Assembly: GCA_000720995.1 (NCBI GenBank)
Contig: JOEL01000017.1
Coordinates: forward strand, 124,001 to 188,000
From: Streptomyces celluloflavus
Lineage (GTDB): Bacteria > Actinomycetota > Actinomycetes > Streptomycetales > Streptomycetaceae
Direction: 5' to 3'
DNA length: 64,000 nt
Part shown: in pieces, positions 33,697 to 42,706 of the stretch
How the letters are laid out: the number at the start of each line of letters is the position of its first letter
Position numbering within the stretch: the first letter of the stretch is position 1
Made by a program: the position numbers and the translations under genes
Notes under the pieces: generated by a model
Database searches by the model: none
What the model saw: the letters and a program-made list of their open reading frames with translations, nothing else
What the model was told of the DNA's origin: nothing

Positions 33697-35460
33697 ATGC
33701 ACCGGTACCGGTCCCATAACTGCGGCGAGCTCCGAGCCGCGGACGTCGACACGGACGTCCGCCTCAGCGGCTGGCTGCACAATCGTCGTGACCTGGGCGG
33801 CATCCTCTTCATCGATCTGCGTGACCACTACGGTCTCGTGCAGCTCGTCGCCCGGCCCGGCACCCCCGCCAACGAGGCGCTCGGCTCGCTGACCAAGGAG
33901 TCCGTCGTCCGGATCGACGGCAAGGTCAGCGCGCGCGGCGCGGACAACGTCAACCCCGACCTGCCGACCGGTGAGATCGAGATCGAGGTCACCACGGTCG
34001 AGGTGCTGGGCGCCGCCGAGCAGATCCCCTTCACGATCAACGCGGAGGACGGGGTCAACGAGGAGCGGCGCCTGGAGTACCGCTTCCTGGACCTGCGCCG
34101 CGAGCGCATGCACCGCAACATCATGCTGCGCACCGCCGTCATCTCCGCCATCCGCCACAAGATGGTGGCCCTCGGCTTCAACGAGATGGCGACCCCGATC
34201 CTGTCGGCGACCTCCCCCGAGGGCGCCCGCGACTTCCTGGTCCCCTCCCGTCTGCACGCCGGCAAGTTCTACGCGCTGCCGCAGGCCCCGCAGCAGTTCA
34301 AGCAGCTGCTGATGATCGCCGGGTTCGACCGGTACTTCCAGATCGCGCCCTGCTTCCGCGACGAGGACGCCCGCGCGGACCGTTCGCCGGGCGAGTTCTA
34401 CCAGCTCGACGTCGAGATGAGCTTCGTCGAGCAGGAGGACGTCTTCCAGCCGGTCGAGCAGCTGATGACCGAGCTCTTCACCGAGTTCGGCAACGGCCGC
34501 ACGGTCACCTCGCCGTTCCCCCGCATCCCGTTCCGCGAGTCGATGCTCAAGTACGGCTCGGACAAGCCGGACCTGCGCGCCGAGCTGGAGCTGGTGGACG
34601 TCTCCGGCGTCTTCGCGGACTCCGGCTTCAAGGCGTTCGCCGGGAAGCACGTCCGCGCCCTGGCCGTGCCGGACACCGCCGGCCAGTCGCGGAAGTTCTT
34701 CGACCAGCTGGGCGACTTCGCCGTGCAGCAGGGCGCGAAGGGCCTGGCCTGGGTGCGCGTCGGCGAGGAACTGGCGCTGAGCGGCCCGATCGCCAAGTTC
34801 CTCACCGAGGACGACGTCAAGGCGCTGGTCGCGGCCCTGGACCTCAAGCCCGGCCACGCCGTGTTCTTCGGCGCCGGTGAGTTCGACGAGGTCTCCAAGA
34901 TCATGGGCGCGGTCCGGGTCGAGGCCGCCAAGCGGGCCGGACGCTTCGTCGAGGACGAGTTCCGCTTCTGCTGGATCGTCGACTTCCCGATGTTCGAGAA
35001 GGACGAGGACACCGGCAAGATCGAGTTCTCGCACAACCCGTTCTCCATGCCGCAGGGCGGTCTGGAGGCGCTGGAGACCAAGGACCCGCTGGACATCCTG
35101 GCCTGGCAGTACGACATCGTCTGCAACGGCACCGAGCTGTCCTCCGGCGCGATCCGCAACCACGAGCCCGAGGTCATGTACAAGGCGTTCGGGATCGCCG
35201 GTTACGACAAGGACACCGTCGAGGCCGAGTTCGGCGGTATGCTCCGCGCCTTCAAGTTCGGCGCCCCGCCGCACGGCGGTATCGCCCCCGGCATCGACCG
35301 CATCGTCATGCTGCTGGCCGACGAGCCCAACATCCGCGAGACCATCGCCTTCCCGCTCAACGGCAACGCCCAGGACCTGCTGATGGGCGCCCCGAGCGAG
35401 GTCGAGGAGGCGCGGCTGAAGGAGCTGCACCTGACGATCCGCAAGCCGCAGGTGAAGTAG
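33697..35460 (+). CDS. aspS: Aspartyl-tRNA synthetase
   Basis: 587 aa, bacterial type. N-terminal OB anticodon-binding domain ([20 protein letters not shown]), the class II core with motif 1 region [20 protein letters not shown], motif 2 [10 protein letters not shown] and motif 3 [15 protein letters not shown], and an inserted GAD domain between them (about 290-420). It charges tRNA-Asp with aspartate in the cytoplasm and is essential. Full length with normal codon use; from memory it marks the same place as aspS in S. coelicolor, downstream of the attB/pirin region. Followed by a strong terminator. Confidence 0.98.
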   Translation: MHRYRSHNCGELRAADVDTDVRLSGWLHNRRDLGGILFIDLRDHYGLVQLVARPGTPANEALGSLTKESVVRIDGKVSARGADNVNPDLPTGEIEIEVTTVEVLGAAEQIPFTINAEDGVNEERRLEYRFLDLRRERMHRNIMLRTAVISAIRHKMVALGFNEMATPILSATSPEGARDFLVPSRLHAGKFYALPQAPQQFKQLLMIAGFDRYFQIAPCFRDEDARADRSPGEFYQLDVEMSFVEQEDVFQPVEQLMTELFTEFGNGRTVTSPFPRIPFRESMLKYGSDKPDLRAELELVDVSGVFADSGFKAFAGKHVRALAVPDTAGQSRKFFDQLGDFAVQQGAKGLAWVRVGEELALSGPIAKFLTEDDVKALVAALDLKPGHAVFFGAGEFDEVSKIMGAVRVEAAKRAGRFVEDEFRFCWIVDFPMFEKDEDTGKIEFSHNPFSMPQGGLEALETKDPLDILAWQYDIVCNGTELSSGAIRNHEPEVMYKAFGIAGYDKDTVEAEFGGMLRAFKFGAPPHGGIAPGIDRIVMLLADEPNIRETIAFPLNGNAQDLLMGAPSEVEEARLKELHLTIRKPQVK

Positions 35461-35496
35461 CGGACGCAGCGCGAAGCGGCGGTCCGACCGCCGCCC

Positions 35497-35532
35497 GACG
35501 GGCCCGGAACCGGTGACGGTTCCGGGCCCGTC
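35497..35532 (+). terminator. aspS terminator hairpin
   Basis: 15-bp perfect stem (35497-35511 with 35518-35532) around a 6-base loop, 37 bases after the aspS stop. Confidence 0.88.
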
Positions 35533-35761
35533 CGGCTTGTACGGCCGCCCCCTTCCGGCCGGGCAACCCGATCGCCGCCGCACCGCGTTCCCTGGTTGTG
35601 GACACACGAGGACCAGCAGCCGCCGCCCCGGGGACAGCTCGGCCCCGCCCCGCACCTTGGGGGAGGTGAGGGGCGGGGCGGGAACGAGCGGGGCCTCCGC
35701 CATCGGGAGGGGGACGATGGCGGAGGCCCGGTCGCGTCGGCGGTGGGTTCAGGCGTCGGGT

Positions 35762-36259
35762 TCAGGCGGTGGGAGCCCCGGCGACGCGGCGCTCGCCGCC
35801 GTTGTTCTCCTGCCAGAACCGGTAGACGTCGACGGCGTCCGCGCGCTCCTCGTAGCGCATGGGGAGGCGGCGGTCCTGCCAGGGCTTGGCGAACTCGTCG
35901 TAGAAGGTGGCCAGTTCGAAGTACTTGCGGTCGTCGACGTAGTGGGGCTCGTAGGCGTCGCGGGTGGTGAGGAAGACGACCTCGTCCGGGGAGCAGTAGT
36001 ACAGCGAGCCCAGGCACATCGGGCAGGGGTGGGCGAGCACGTAGATGGTGGTGCCGGTCAGGTGCTCGGTGCCCAGCTTCGTGCAGGCGTCGCGGATGGC
36101 GAGGATCTCCGCGTGGGCGGTGGGGTCGCCGGTCTGGGCGACCCGGTTCGGGCTCTCGGCGAGGATCTTGCCGTCCTTGGCGATGACGGTCGCGAACGGA
36201 CGGCCGCCCTCGGCGACGTTCTGGCGGGCGAGGTCGATGGTGCGCTGGACGAAGTCCAT
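35762..36259 (-). CDS. Nucleoside/guanine deaminase (CDA fold)
   Basis: 165 aa from ATG 36259 with GGAGG 5 bases upstream. The zinc-binding and catalytic motifs of the cytidine deaminase fold are intact: [13 protein letters not shown] (HAE) and [13 protein letters not shown] (PCxxC). The N-terminal [20 protein letters not shown] is typical of guanine deaminase GuaD/TadA-like enzymes. It belongs to the minus-strand cyanate cluster, downstream of the cyanase. A deaminase is not part of the classical cyn operon. The frame upstream stays open through the damaged cyanase end, giving an apparent but false fusion. Confidence 0.88.
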   Translation of the reverse strand: MDFVQRTIDLARQNVAEGGRPFATVIAKDGKILAESPNRVAQTGDPTAHAEILAIRDACTKLGTEHLTGTTIYVLAHPCPMCLGSLYYCSPDEVVFLTTRDAYEPHYVDDRKYFELATFYDEFAKPWQDRRLPMRYEERADAVDVYRFWQENNGGERRVAGAPTA

Positions 36260-36400
<141 letters not shown>

Positions 36401-36763
36401 GATGATGCCGTCCCCGAACTCCTCGTGGATCAGCGCCTTCAGCGTGGTGCCGTAGACCTGGAGCATCTCGTAGAAGCGGTACATCGTCGGATCCGTCGGG
36501 ATCCGGTTCGGCATCGAGCCGCGGACCGGGATCGTCTGGAGCAGCATCGCCGCGTCATCGTCCAGCCCCAGCAGCTCGGCGACCGCCTTCGCGGACTCCT
36601 CCGGCAGCGGGTGCTGGCCGAGCACGGCAGCGGTGGTGAAGGCCACCGACAGACCGGATGCCTCGGCGATCTGCTGCCAGGACAGGTCCTTGCGGATCTT
36701 CGCCTCGACGGCGGCGTCGGCCAGGGCCTGGCGGGCGGTGGGGTCGAACTGGGCGTGCACCAT
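36401..36763 (-). pseudogene. cynS: Cyanase, C-terminus lost in homopolymer region
   Basis: 121 recognisable residues from ATG 36763. Cyanase converts cyanate and bicarbonate to carbamate, releasing CO2 and ammonia, as a decamer. The N-terminal helical domain ([20 protein letters not shown]) and the catalytic-domain start [20 protein letters not shown] are present, with the active-site Arg and Glu (R96, E99 in E. coli numbering). Homology stops at EEFGDGII, just before the active-site Ser (S122), where poly-G/C begins. Normal length is about 156. As given it cannot work, but the defect is probably technical. Confidence 0.85.
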
Positions 36764-36810
36764 GATCGGTACGTCCTTCCTTCTCGGGTGAGTTGAGCGG
36801 GTGTGGGGTG

Positions 36811-37398
36811 TCAGGCCGCGAGCGCGGGGCCGGCGGCGGTCAGATCCTCGACGGTGCCGGTGGCGATGTCGAAGACCCAGCCGTGCAGGGTGACCTTCCG
36901 CTCCGCCAGGGCGCGGGCGACCGAGGGGTGGGTGGCCAGGTTCGCCAGCTGCGCGCGCACGTTCTGCCGCACCAGGGCGGGGACGTCCCCGGCGGCGGTG
37001 GTACGGGCCCGGGAGGCGTCCGCGTGCCGCAGCCAGGTGGCGACCGCCGGGGCGCCGCTGAGGTCGTGGCCCTCCGCCAGGGCGGTCATCGCACCGCAGG
37101 CGGAGTGGCCGCAGACGACGATGTCCCGGACGCCCAGCGCGGCGACGGCGTACTCGATGCTCGCCGCCACCCCGTCGGCTCCGGGGGTGTGGGCGGGCAC
37201 CAGGTTGCCGGCGGTGCGGATGACGAACAGGTCACCAGGCTCGGTGCCGGTGATCAGCTCCGGGACGACGCGGGCGTCGGAGCAGCCGATGAACAGGGTG
37301 TGCGGGGTGTGGTGGGTGGCCAGGTGGGCGAAGAGCTCCGCCTTGGCCGGGAAGACGTCCCGTTGAAAACGGGCGACGCCTTCGGTGAGGTCCTGCAT
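36811..37398 (-). CDS. cynT: Beta-class carbonic anhydrase (cyanate operon)
   Basis: 195 aa from ATG 37398 with GGGAG upstream. Zinc-binding pattern of beta carbonic anhydrases: [12 protein letters not shown] (Cys, Asp-Arg pair), then [10 protein letters not shown] (His and Cys). It hydrates CO2, which supplies bicarbonate to cyanase and stops its loss. It is first in the minus-strand order carbonic anhydrase - cyanase - deaminase and divergent from the LysR gene, as in E. coli cynR-cynTS. Confidence 0.93.
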   Translation of the reverse strand: MQDLTEGVARFQRDVFPAKAELFAHLATHHTPHTLFIGCSDARVVPELITGTEPGDLFVIRTAGNLVPAHTPGADGVAASIEYAVAALGVRDIVVCGHSACGAMTALAEGHDLSGAPAVATWLRHADASRARTTAAGDVPALVRQNVRAQLANLATHPSVARALAERKVTLHGWVFDIATGTVEDLTAAGPALAA

Positions 37399-37521
37399 GA
37401 TCACTCCCTTCGGTGGTGATCGGCCCCTGCGGGCTGGTGAGATCCACCATGCATGACCTGTGCCTATAGCGTCCAAGAGTTGTTAACCATCGAAGCCAGT
37501 GGTCGCATCTATAGTTGCCTC
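37399..37521. promoter_or_regulatory. cynR/cynT divergent control region; leaderless -10 for the LysR gene at 37510-37515
   Basis: TATAGT ends 6 bases before the LysR ATG, so transcription probably starts at the A of the ATG (leaderless mRNA). A facing CCTATAG (TATAGG on the minus strand) at 37463-37469 may be the -10 of the carbonic anhydrase operon. The 40 bp between are the expected place for LysR binding. Confidence 0.55.
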
Positions 37522-38499
37522 ATGGCCGCTCTCGAACTGCGTCATCTGCGCTACCTGCTCGCCGTCGCCGAACATGGCAACTTCACCCGCGCCGCCGAAG
37601 ACCTGCACATCTCCCAGCCCACGCTCTCCCAGCAGATCAGGCAGCTCGAACGCACCCTCGGCGTGCAGTTGCTGGACCGCACCGGCCGCACGGTACGGCT
37701 CACCGACGCGGGCGCCGTCTACACCGACCACGCCCGGCGCGCGCTGCGCGATCTGGCCGCCGCCGAACGCGCCGTCCACGACGTCCAGGACCTCTCCCGC
37801 GGCCACCTGCGCCTGGGCGTCACCCCCACCTTCACCGCCTACCTCGTCGGCCCGCTCACCGCCGAGCTCCACACCCGCCACCCCGGCATCAGCCTGACCC
37901 TGGCCGAGACGACTCAGGACCGCATCGAAGCGGCCCTGCTGGCCGACGACCTCGACGTCGGCATCGCCTTCGCCGGCCCCCACCCGTCCGGCATCACCGC
38001 CACCGCGCTGTTCACCGAAACCCTCAGCCTCGTCACCGCCGCCCGGCACACCCCGGCCACGCCACCGCCCCTACCGGTCCATGCCCTGGCGGACCGGCAA
38101 CTGGCGCTGCTCAGCGGCGACTTCGCCACCCGCGGCCATATCGACGCCTACTTCGCCGACCACCGCATCGCCCCCCGCATCACGGTCGAGGCCAACTCCC
38201 TGCAGGCCCTCACCGAAATCGTCCGGCGCACTCCGCTGGCCACCGTCCTGCCCGACGCCATCACCCACGACCACCCCCACCTCACCCCCATCCCCCTCGA
38301 CCCACCCCTGCCCACCCGCACCGTCACCCTCCTGCACCGGCACGGCGCCTACCACAGCGCCGCCACCCGCGCCTTCACCCGGCTCACCCACGACCTCGTC
38401 CGCACCCGCGGCTACACCCCGCCGCCGGCCCAACTCCCCTCCGGAGACGGGTCGGCCGAATCGATTCCGGGGCGGCGATCCGGCGGTGATGATTACTAA
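37522..38499 (+). CDS. cynR: LysR-family regulator of the cyanate cluster
   Basis: 325 aa, ATG 37522. N-terminal LysR winged helix: LRHLRYLLAVAEHGNFTRAA, then LHISQPTLSQQIRQLERTLG. The effector domain starts at LRLGVTPTFTAYLVGPLTAE and resembles CynR/CbbR-type proteins. Divergence from the carbonic anhydrase-cyanase genes supports a CynR role (cyanate-responsive activator). Its TAA stop overlaps the TAG stop of the convergent nitroreductase gene by 2 bases. The C-terminal 30 residues are Pro/Gly-rich and not part of the fold. Confidence 0.87.
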   Translation: MAALELRHLRYLLAVAEHGNFTRAAEDLHISQPTLSQQIRQLERTLGVQLLDRTGRTVRLTDAGAVYTDHARRALRDLAAAERAVHDVQDLSRGHLRLGVTPTFTAYLVGPLTAELHTRHPGISLTLAETTQDRIEAALLADDLDVGIAFAGPHPSGITATALFTETLSLVTAARHTPATPPPLPVHALADRQLALLSGDFATRGHIDAYFADHRIAPRITVEANSLQALTEIVRRTPLATVLPDAITHDHPHLTPIPLDPPLPTRTVTLLHRHGAYHSAATRAFTRLTHDLVRTRGYTPPPAQLPSGDGSAESIPGRRSGGDDY

Positions 38500-39218
38500 C
38501 CGTGGAAGCGGGTGGTCTCGTGCAGTGCCGCGCGGGGGACGGTGATGCCGTTCACGGGGGCGGCGGCGTCCGCGTAGCCGAAGGAGATGCCGAACAGGAG
38601 CTTCCGGTCCTCGATGCCGAGTGACTCGCGGACGGTGCCGGCGTAGAAGCTCAACAGCCCCTGCGGGCAGCTGGCGATGCCGTACGCGCTCAGGGCCAGC
38701 AGCAGGGTCTGTCCGTACATGCCGACGTCGGCCGCCATCCGTTCCTCGGCGGTGGGCGGCAGGAACAGCAGCGCGACATGCGGGGCACCGTAGAACCTGA
38801 GGCTCTCGGCGTTGAAGGCGTCGCGCCGCTCGTGGTCGTCGCGGCCGATGCCCAGCGCGCCGTACATCGCCGCGCCCGCCGCGCGGCGCCGCGCCTCGTG
38901 GGCACCGCGGTACATGTCCTCCCGGTACGGGAAGTCCAGCGACATGCGCTTGTCCGCGTGTGCGGCGAGCAGGTCCGCGCTCAGCCGGTCCCGGGCCGCC
39001 CCGCTGACCACCTCGACGTGCCAGGGCTGGGTGTTGGAGTTGGACGGCGCCGCTCCCGCCAGGGCGAACACGGCCCGCAAGGTCTCCTCCGGTACGGGAC
39101 GCCGATGGAACGCCCGGACGGCGCGCCGGCCGCGGATCAGTTTCTCGGCGTAGTCGGACAGGTGGGCGGGGCCGTCCGGCAGGTGGTCGGTGCCGTCCGG
39201 TAGGCAGGTGGTGGCCAT
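38496..39218 (-). CDS. Nitroreductase-family FMN oxidoreductase
   Basis: 240 aa from ATG 39218 with GAGGAG 5 bases upstream. Nitroreductase pattern: IRGRRAVRAFHRRPVPEETL (FMN-phosphate contacts), AGAAPSNSNTQPWHVEVVSG, then YGQTLLLALSAYGIASCPQG and LFGISFGYAD. These enzymes reduce nitro, quinone or flavin substrates with NAD(P)H. A TetR gene follows upstream on the same strand (75 bp apart), so repression by it is likely. Confidence 0.9.
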   Translation of the reverse strand: MATTCLPDGTDHLPDGPAHLSDYAEKLIRGRRAVRAFHRRPVPEETLRAVFALAGAAPSNSNTQPWHVEVVSGAARDRLSADLLAAHADKRMSLDFPYREDMYRGAHEARRRAAGAAMYGALGIGRDDHERRDAFNAESLRFYGAPHVALLFLPPTAEERMAADVGMYGQTLLLALSAYGIASCPQGLLSFYAGTVRESLGIEDRKLLFGISFGYADAAAPVNGITVPRAALHETTRFHG

Positions 39219-39293
39219 GACACTCCTCAACTCATGGGGACGATGGAGGCGATGGGTGCGGGTACGGATGCGGATGGCTTCCCGGTGGGCGGG

Positions 39294-39878
39294 CTACCGC
39301 TCCAGGTAGGACTCGACGATCCGGTCCGCGGCCTCTTTCAACGCGCTCGCGGACCTCTCGGCCGAGTAGATCTGTGTGGTGATGCCGGCGCCCTCCACCA
39401 GCATTTGCAGCATGTAGCCCAGGGATCGGGGGTCGCGGACCGGCAGTTGCGAGACCAGTTCCGTCAGCAGTTCCAGGTACTCGGCCTTCAGCGCGTCGAC
39501 GGCCACCCGTACCGGATGTTCGCGATCGGGAAACTCGACGGTCGCGTTCGCCAGCGCGCAGCCGCGGTAGCCGGGCTCGCTGATCTGGTCCGCGATCTCG
39601 GTGATCACATGGCGCAGCTGGGCCCGCGGGTCGTCCGGGCACGCCGCGCGCGCTGCCTCCAGCCAGACGCGAGAGGGAACGGCTTTCGCCTTCACGTAGG
39701 CGAGCGCGAGGCCGTCCTTCGACTCGAAGTTGCGGTAGATGCTCGGCTTCCCGACACCGGAACGCTCCGCGATCTCCGCCACACCGGCCGACCGGATGCC
39801 CTCGCGGTAGAAGAGATCGCACGCGGTCTCCCATACGCGCTGACCGGCCGGCGAGCGGCGGGCGTCCTGTGCTGCCAT
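39294..39878 (-). CDS. TetR-family repressor
   Basis: 194 aa from ATG 39878 with GGAGGAG at -12. The N-terminal helix-turn-helix is AGVAEIAERSGVGKPSIYRN, and the ligand part is of the TetR_C_33/AcrR type: GCALANATVEFPDREHPVRV and QIYSAERSASALKEAADRIV. A pair of identical palindromes at 40015-40054, about 140 bp upstream of its start, are good candidates for its own operator. It probably controls itself and the downstream nitroreductase gene. Confidence 0.9.
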   Translation of the reverse strand: MAAQDARRSPAGQRVWETACDLFYREGIRSAGVAEIAERSGVGKPSIYRNFESKDGLALAYVKAKAVPSRVWLEAARAACPDDPRAQLRHVITEIADQISEPGYRGCALANATVEFPDREHPVRVAVDALKAEYLELLTELVSQLPVRDPRSLGYMLQMLVEGAGITTQIYSAERSASALKEAADRIVESYLER

Positions 39879-40220
39879 CAGATCTCCTCCGGAGGTGGGC
39901 CGGTGAACTGCTGTCGGACGCGCGGGCGCATGGGTGCATGGGTGCACGGACGCCGACGTTTTGCGCTGCCCGTCTCGGGGCGCGCGCATCGCACGTCGCA
40001 CGTCCCACGTCGTGGCGTACCGATCGGTACGCAAGGGACCGTACCGATCGGTACGACCGGCGTCAAACCTGCCGGGTCGGTCAGGCCGGTCAGGCTGGCC
40101 AGGCCGGGTCTGACGGGAGGCGAGCTGCCCGTCACGAAAGCCCCACACCCGTACAACCTGCCCGCCCTTTTGGGTGTCTAGGAGTGAGCTGTCGGCAGAT
40201 GTGTATATGAAGTAGAGAGT
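39879..40220. other. Intergenic region between TetR gene and DUF4328 gene
   Basis: 342 bp with no supported gene. It holds the twin palindromes at 40015-40054, short direct repeats of GCACGTCGCACGTCCCACGT type just before them, and A/T-rich sequence (about 40180-40215) that may be the DUF4328 promoter. Confidence 0.6.
40015..40054. promoter_or_regulatory. Two identical palindromes, likely TetR operators
   Basis: GTACCGATCGGTAC occurs at 40017-40030 and 40041-40054; the first extends to an 18-bp palindrome (40015-40032). Centres are 24 bp apart. Tandem palindromes next to a TetR gene are the usual form of autoregulatory operators. Confidence 0.75.
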
Positions 40221-41042
40221 GTGTCGGTGCTGTGTACGGGCTGCCGGACGGTGATGACGGTGCATCCATCGGGCCGGTGTGAAGGCTGCGAGCGCGCGTC
40301 GGGTCTGCCGCGTGACATCGCGGTTCCGGTGGCCGCACCGGCGGCGCGGCCGCACCCCGCCGTGCGGACCGCCTCCCCGTGGGGACCGGCGGCCGCGGTG
40401 CTGGCGCTGCTCGGCATTTCCGCCGCGGCGGCCGTGTTCTCGTTCGTCGTCCACTTCCAGCTCTACGGCCTGCTCGACCTGATCTCCGGTGACGGGCCCG
40501 ATGACGTCGCCCTGGACGCGGCCGAACGCGCCGACAATCTCCAATCCCTCGCCGAATGGTGCCAGTTGGCGACCCTGTTGCCGACTGCGATCGCCTTTGT
40601 GGTCTGGTTGCGGCGGGTCCGGTTGAACGCCGAGGTCTTCGTCCCCGACGGACACCGAAGGGCGCGGGGCTGGGTGATCGGCGGCTGGCTGGTACCGGGG
40701 ATCAACTTCTGGTTCCCCAAGCAGATAGCAGACGACATCTGGCGCGCGAGCCGCCCGTACGCGCCGGACGGCACCCCGCAACGGGCCTCACTCGCCCCGG
40801 TCACCCTCTGGTGGGCGGCATGGCTGGCGGACTTCGCCGTCGGGTGCGTCTACAGCGGTCTGATCGTCAAGGCCGAAGAACCGGACGAGTTCCGCACGGT
40901 CATCGACGCGTTGATCGTCGACGATGCCCTGACCGTCGTCGTCGCCGGGCTCGCCGCGCTCTTCGTCGCCCTCCTCTCCCGGATGCAGACGGCGAAGCTC
41001 CGTCAGGGGCCGCTGCCGACGCTGGTGGTCAGCCTGGAGTGA
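40221..41042 (+). CDS. DUF4328 membrane protein with zinc-ribbon-like N-terminus
   Basis: 273 aa, GTG 40221. The N-terminus has two CxxC pairs (LCTGCRTV and RCEGCERA), likely a zinc ribbon. Four or more hydrophobic spans in DUF4328 order follow: AVLALLGISAAAAVFSFVVH, LATLLPTAIAFVVWLRRVRL, GWVIGGWLVPGINFWFPKQI (the most conserved piece), and LTVVVAGLAALFVALLSRMQ. Function unknown; many copies occur in Streptomyces. Confidence 0.82.
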   Translation: MSVLCTGCRTVMTVHPSGRCEGCERASGLPRDIAVPVAAPAARPHPAVRTASPWGPAAAVLALLGISAAAAVFSFVVHFQLYGLLDLISGDGPDDVALDAAERADNLQSLAEWCQLATLLPTAIAFVVWLRRVRLNAEVFVPDGHRRARGWVIGGWLVPGINFWFPKQIADDIWRASRPYAPDGTPQRASLAPVTLWWAAWLADFAVGCVYSGLIVKAEEPDEFRTVIDALIVDDALTVVVAGLAALFVALLSRMQTAKLRQGPLPTLVVSLE

Positions 41043-41241
41043 ACGTGCCGGGGGCGCGCCTGCTCGGCCTCGGCCCGGGGCGGAAGCCCGGCAGATAGCC
41101 GGCCTGGTGGCCCGCCGGCCCGGCAGTTCGGCTCGGCCTGGACCGGCCGATGAGCGGCGCTGCCCGACGCGCCCTGCTGGGAACCCGAGCAGCAGGACCA
41201 TGGGGACGCTGGTGTCGGTGTGGTGCGCGAAGTGGCGTGGG

Positions 41242-42555
41242 TCAGCTCGCGCGCGCCAGTTCCAGCAGCTCCGGAACGCCCTCGGCCGAGGCATGCCCGG
41301 TGAAGGCGGGGACGAGGTCACGCACCAGGGCGACACAGCGAGGGGCGCCGATGCGGTTCGCCATGGTCAGTGCCTCGGATGCGGCCGCGGCGGCCTGGTC
41401 GATGTCGCCGGAGCGCAGAAAGGCGCCGGCTTCGTATGTGCGGAAGACCGCCCGCGTCTTCGTCCGGGCATGCGGCAGCAGGCCGGTGCCTTCCTGGATG
41501 AGCTGGTGCGCCTTCCGGGGATCGCCGAGATCCAGCTGGCAGCGACCGCTGTCGACCGCCAGGTCCGACGGAGACATCCAGGCGCACCACGCCGGAGACG
41601 GGTCGCCGGCGGCAGCGCCGAGTTCCCGCTCGGCGGCGGCGAGGGAGCGGTTGCAGACGGCTGATTCGCCGAGCGCCGCGTGGGCCCGCGCCTTGCGCAG
41701 ATGCAGCAGCGACCGCGCCGTGGGGTGCGTGACGCGGGTGAGGGCGTGCTCCAGGATCTCCACCGCCGTCCGCGGGTCGCGGAGCCAGGTGGCCTGGTAG
41801 GCGAGATCCGACAGCACTCCGGCGCCGAGGTCGCGGTCACCGCTGGCGTGGGCGCTGTGCAGGGCCCCGTGCCAGAAGCGCGCGGCGGAGGCGTGCCGGC
41901 CGTGGTCGAAGCGGTACCAGCCGACCGTCTGTGACAGGCTCGCGGCGAGGGCGTGCAGCCTCTTGCCCATCCCTGAGGTGTAGCGGCCGTCGGCGATCAG
42001 ATCGGTCACAGTGGTGAGGTGGGCGTCCAGGAGCCGGGCGGCGTGCTGGCGCTGCTCCGTGGCCAGGGCCGTGAGCCTGACGCTGTGGTCCTCCAGCATG
42101 TCCACGAGGTTCGCGTCCACGCGGCTGCCGCCCCGCGCGTCGGCCATGGCGGACGGTTCGGATACGGCCCACTGGAGGGCGATACCGGTGAGCGAGGCCC
42201 CGGTGTAGCCGAGGAAGGCTCGGCGGTCGATGGACAATTTGAGAGCCTCTCGCAGTGCGGGGACGGTGCTCCCGGGGCCGAGGGACAGCGTGCTGTCGTA
42301 TCCGGGAACCCAGTGCGGCCAGCCGAGGGCGCGCACGAGGGCGGGGTCGGTGTCGAAGACTTCGGCGAGGAGGTCCTGAGAGTCGTCGTCGGGGTTGGCG
42401 CGGCCGTTCTCCCACTTCGAGATGCGTTGTTTGACGGCTCCCGAGCGCAGCCCCCGACGCTCCGCCGTCTTCCGGATCTTCCGGGCCAGATCGGTCTGCG
42501 ACCATCCGCGCATGCTCCGGGCGTAGGCGAGGGGATGGCGGATTTGGTTCTCCAC
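41242..42555 (-). CDS. XRE regulator with C-terminal TPR-like domain
   Basis: 437 aa, GTG 42555. The helix-turn-helix spans about 8-75: LAYARSMRGWSQTDLARKIR, then KQRISKWENGRANPD. A middle region marked by RRAFLGYTGASLTGIALQWA leads into helical TPR-like repeats (LSDLAYQATWLRDPRTAVEI, LLHLRKARAHAALGESAVCN, and YEAGAFLRSGDIDQAAAAAS). This plan is common in Streptomyces regulators related to NsdA. It is divergent from the methyltransferase-CYTH pair with 151 bp between, and is the obvious candidate for its control. Confidence 0.87.
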   Translation of the reverse strand: MENQIRHPLAYARSMRGWSQTDLARKIRKTAERRGLRSGAVKQRISKWENGRANPDDDSQDLLAEVFDTDPALVRALGWPHWVPGYDSTLSLGPGSTVPALREALKLSIDRRAFLGYTGASLTGIALQWAVSEPSAMADARGGSRVDANLVDMLEDHSVRLTALATEQRQHAARLLDAHLTTVTDLIADGRYTSGMGKRLHALAASLSQTVGWYRFDHGRHASAARFWHGALHSAHASGDRDLGAGVLSDLAYQATWLRDPRTAVEILEHALTRVTHPTARSLLHLRKARAHAALGESAVCNRSLAAAERELGAAAGDPSPAWCAWMSPSDLAVDSGRCQLDLGDPRKAHQLIQEGTGLLPHARTKTRAVFRTYEAGAFLRSGDIDQAAAAASEALTMANRIGAPRCVALVRDLVPAFTGHASAEGVPELLELARAS

Positions 42556-42706
42556 GGGTGTATCCCATCATCGAGCCGGGTGGGAAGAGTACCGCCGCGA
42601 CGGCCGGGATTACCTCGGGGCTACAGCCAACTCCTGTGCGAATACGTGCGGTTGAGCTCTACTCGGTGAAGCTGGAGCGCAGGGGGCGCCGGCGGAGGAG
42701 AGGGCG

